From contig NZ_JQED01000046.1 of assembly GCF_000764225.1 (NCBI RefSeq), forward strand, positions 82,040 to 146,039: a DNA stretch of 64,000 bases. The letters are read 5' to 3'. Source of the stretch: Colwellia psychrerythraea (GTDB taxonomy: Bacteria; Pseudomonadota; Gammaproteobacteria; Enterobacterales; Alteromonadaceae). The translations under genes and the position numbers were made by a program. The notes under the pieces were generated by a model. The model was not told where the DNA came from. It was given only the letters and a program-made list of their open reading frames with translations, and made no database searches. This document shows, piece after piece, positions 63,014 through 64,000 of this stretch (position 1 is its first letter; each line of letters opens with the position of its first letter).

Positions 63014-63384
63014 GCGTTAAATAGCAAACTCACATTTCAGTAAAGAACATCTGTTACTTATATAGCTATTTACAACTGACTAAATAACGCAGTAATCCCA
63101 TATCACTGTTAAGTGTAAAGCGATCATAGCTAGGGTTTAGCAACAGATATTGTAACGGTAATACTGATCACTAGCCCAAACAAACAGATATCATATGATT
63201 CAAAGTAGCATTAATCTCTTCGCTTAGACCCTTTATCTTAGAAGGACTCTAACGTGACAATTAGCATTATAGAAAGATAAAGCAATCAATCTATCCAATT
63301 CATTTACAGATCGCTCTATGCTCCGTTATGGCCATATCCTATACGAGTAACACTTCCCACCCGCATGGTTGTAAATCCCAGACA
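63014..63384. other. Gene-free stretch
   Basis: About 370 bp without a supported gene. Nothing beyond AT-rich spacer was recognised; it probably represents decayed flank of the rRNA operon. Confidence 0.4.
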
Positions 63385-63472
63385 GCAAAAAGCCGATCAC
63401 TTTCGAACTGGGCTTCTCTTATAGCTTTATGGCAGTGTCTTACACTCACAGAAAGAGAAAAACACCCACACG
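63385..63472 (-). pseudogene. Faint third copy of the 5S-terminator unit
   Basis: AAAAAGCC...GGGCTT at about 63387-63413 resembles the terminator at 63596. It is followed by TATGGCAGTGTCTTACACTC at about 63429-63448, which matches the 3'-end part of 5S (TTAGCAATGTCCTACTCTC) with a few changes. The match is short, so this is tentative. Confidence 0.35.
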
Positions 63473-63486
63473 CTTATTATCTTGCG

Positions 63487-63570
63487 CGATTGAAATCCCG
63501 TCTACAATTACAACCACGCTTACGATTGAAATCCCGCCCACAGTAGGCGGGAATTTATTCGCGCTTATTC
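63487..63570. repeat. REP-like palindromic element, copies 2 and 3
   Basis: CGATTGAAATCCCGTCTACA at about 63487 is followed by a second CGATTGAAATCCCGCCCACA and the arm GTAGGCGGGAATTTATTCGC. CCCGCC and GGCGGG pair perfectly around CACAGTA. This is nearly the same sequence as at 18412-18470. Confidence 0.7.
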
Positions 63571-63595
63571 GTCATTGTTTCAAATGCCAGAAAGC

Positions 63596-63627
63596 AAAAA
63601 GCCCGACTCTTTCGAATCGGGCTTCTC
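63596..63627 (-). terminator. Old terminator of the decayed 5S copy
   Basis: AAGCCCGA...TCGGGCTT forms a stem with the A-run on its left, so T-run on the minus strand. Position and flanks (AGAAAGCAAAAAGC) match the terminator at 63741, showing a duplicated unit. Confidence 0.7.
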
Positions 63628-63644
63628 ATTATTTAGTAGAGAGT

Positions 63645-63718
63645 GAAGTTTAACAATGTCATACGCTCACATGGGCTTAACTAACATGACCCTTCGCGCA
63701 TCTGCGATTCACTCACAA
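63645..63718 (-). pseudogene. Decayed 5S rRNA copy
   Basis: GAAGTTTAACAATGTC, TACGCTCACATGGG and later CGCGCATCTGCGATTCACT line up in order with the 3' two thirds of the intact 5S gene at 63780-63897, differing at many single positions and one gap. The 5' part (from the GTTCGG region) is lost. It sits directly after the live 5S terminator, as expected of a tandem duplicate. Confidence 0.7.
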
Positions 63719-63740
63719 GGTTTTAGAAAGTCAGAAAGCA

Positions 63741-63771
63741 AAAAACCCGTAGCGTTAGCTACGGGTTTCTT
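63741..63771 (-). terminator. rRNA operon terminator
   Basis: AAACCCGTAGC GTTA GCTACGGGTTT is a perfect 11-bp stem followed, on the minus strand, by a T-run. It lies directly downstream of 5S. Confidence 0.93.
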
Positions 63772-63779
63772 TAAATAGA

Positions 63780-63897
63780 AGTTTAGCAATGTCCTACTCT
63801 CACATGGGAACTCCCACACTACCATCGGCGCAACTGCGTTTCACTTCTGAGTTCGGAAAGGGATCAGGTGGGGCCACAGCGCTATTGTCGCTAAACA
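63780..63897 (-). rRNA. rrf: 5S ribosomal RNA
   Basis: On the minus strand it begins TGTTTAGCGACAATAGCGC and contains CCGAACTCAGAAGTGAAACG and GCGCCGATGGTAGTGTGGG, the universal 5S core. It ends in an arm complementary to the start (TGTTTAGC/GCTAAAC). Length is about 118. The 23S gene should lie to the right beyond the window, so this is the 3' end of an rRNA operon. Confidence 0.97.
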
Positions 63898-64000
63898 AAA
63901 AGGGTACAATCTAGAAAATCGATATAAATAGTATTCAATCTACGTAAAGTATTTCAAGTAACACGTTAAGTACGTGATTTTACATTGTTGTAATTTGTCA
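63898..64000 (-). other. 23S-5S spacer
   Basis: 103 bp upstream of 5S in the direction of transcription, AT-rich, with no tRNA. The 3' end of 23S is not reached. Confidence 0.6.

Noticed and set aside
63328..63653. Plus-strand frames near the rRNA operon
   Set aside because: They run through REP-like palindromes, terminators and 5S relics and are not genes.

Overview
The window looks like chromosome from a marine, probably cold-adapted, gammaproteobacterium of the Colwellia/Alteromonadales type. The reasons are the low GC, the fkpA-slyX-yheV-yheS-yheU block, rpsF-priB-rpsR-rplI, glnA-glnL-glnG, fadBA, a nickel superoxide dismutase operon, and several short intergenic repeats shared between distant sites. 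The genus is an inference from gene content. Most of the window is ordinary backbone; the accessory part lies at about 57.2-61.5 kb.

Region by region. 0-2 kb: end of a DUF2780 gene, then a minus-strand operon for nickel superoxide dismutase (sodN), its maturation protease (sodX), a small His-rich membrane protein and a TPR-like protein, with a Fur box in front. 2-11 kb: thioesterase, glycosyltransferase, fkpA, WD40 lipoprotein, slyX, yheV, the ABC-F ATPase yheS, a Sel1 protein, a DUF3149 mini-protein and yheU. 11-18 kb: DUF1338 enzyme, cysQ-nudE, yrfG, a secreted protein of unknown function, a LysR regulator and an Omp85-like barrel. 18-31 kb: the rpsF operon with a candidate S6:S18 leader, a membrane protein of unknown function, nagX with a perfect 28-bp palindrome in front, zur, an M1 metallopeptidase split by a one-base frameshift, a DUF6702 protein, cheX, then ubiX, def and mpl, and an Hcr-like reductase. 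31-47 kb: two tandem DUF481 barrels; glnA with a sigma-54 promoter and NtrC sites; DUF4124 protein; glnL-glnG with an NtrC site; a MerC protein with a Zur-like box; an EAL response regulator; fadBA; a family II pyrophosphatase. 47-57 kb: FAD oxidase, LuxR regulator, permease-aldehyde dehydrogenase pair and ureohydrolase. Together these suggest use of agmatine, guanidinobutyrate or putrescine. A DUF3422 protein lies among them.

57.2-61.5 kb is a small genomic island beside the 5' end of dusA. It carries three TIR-domain genes and a helper gene of unknown family, probably in one transcription unit or two. Behind them, on the other strand, come wrecked mobile-element genes: a C-terminal piece of an S24-type repressor, a small intact gene, a decayed unknown frame and the N-terminal stump of a tyrosine integrase next to dusA. 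I read this as a dusA-integrated element that lost mobility but kept a TIR-based, probably anti-phage, cassette. It is the best candidate here for an undescribed system.

62.6-64 kb holds dusA's 3' flank, a 30-residue membrane micro-protein with its own terminator, and the 3' end of an rRNA operon on the minus strand. That end has an intact 5S gene followed by one clear and one faint decayed 5S-terminator copy and a REP-like palindrome. No tRNA gene, intact insertion sequence or CRISPR array was seen.
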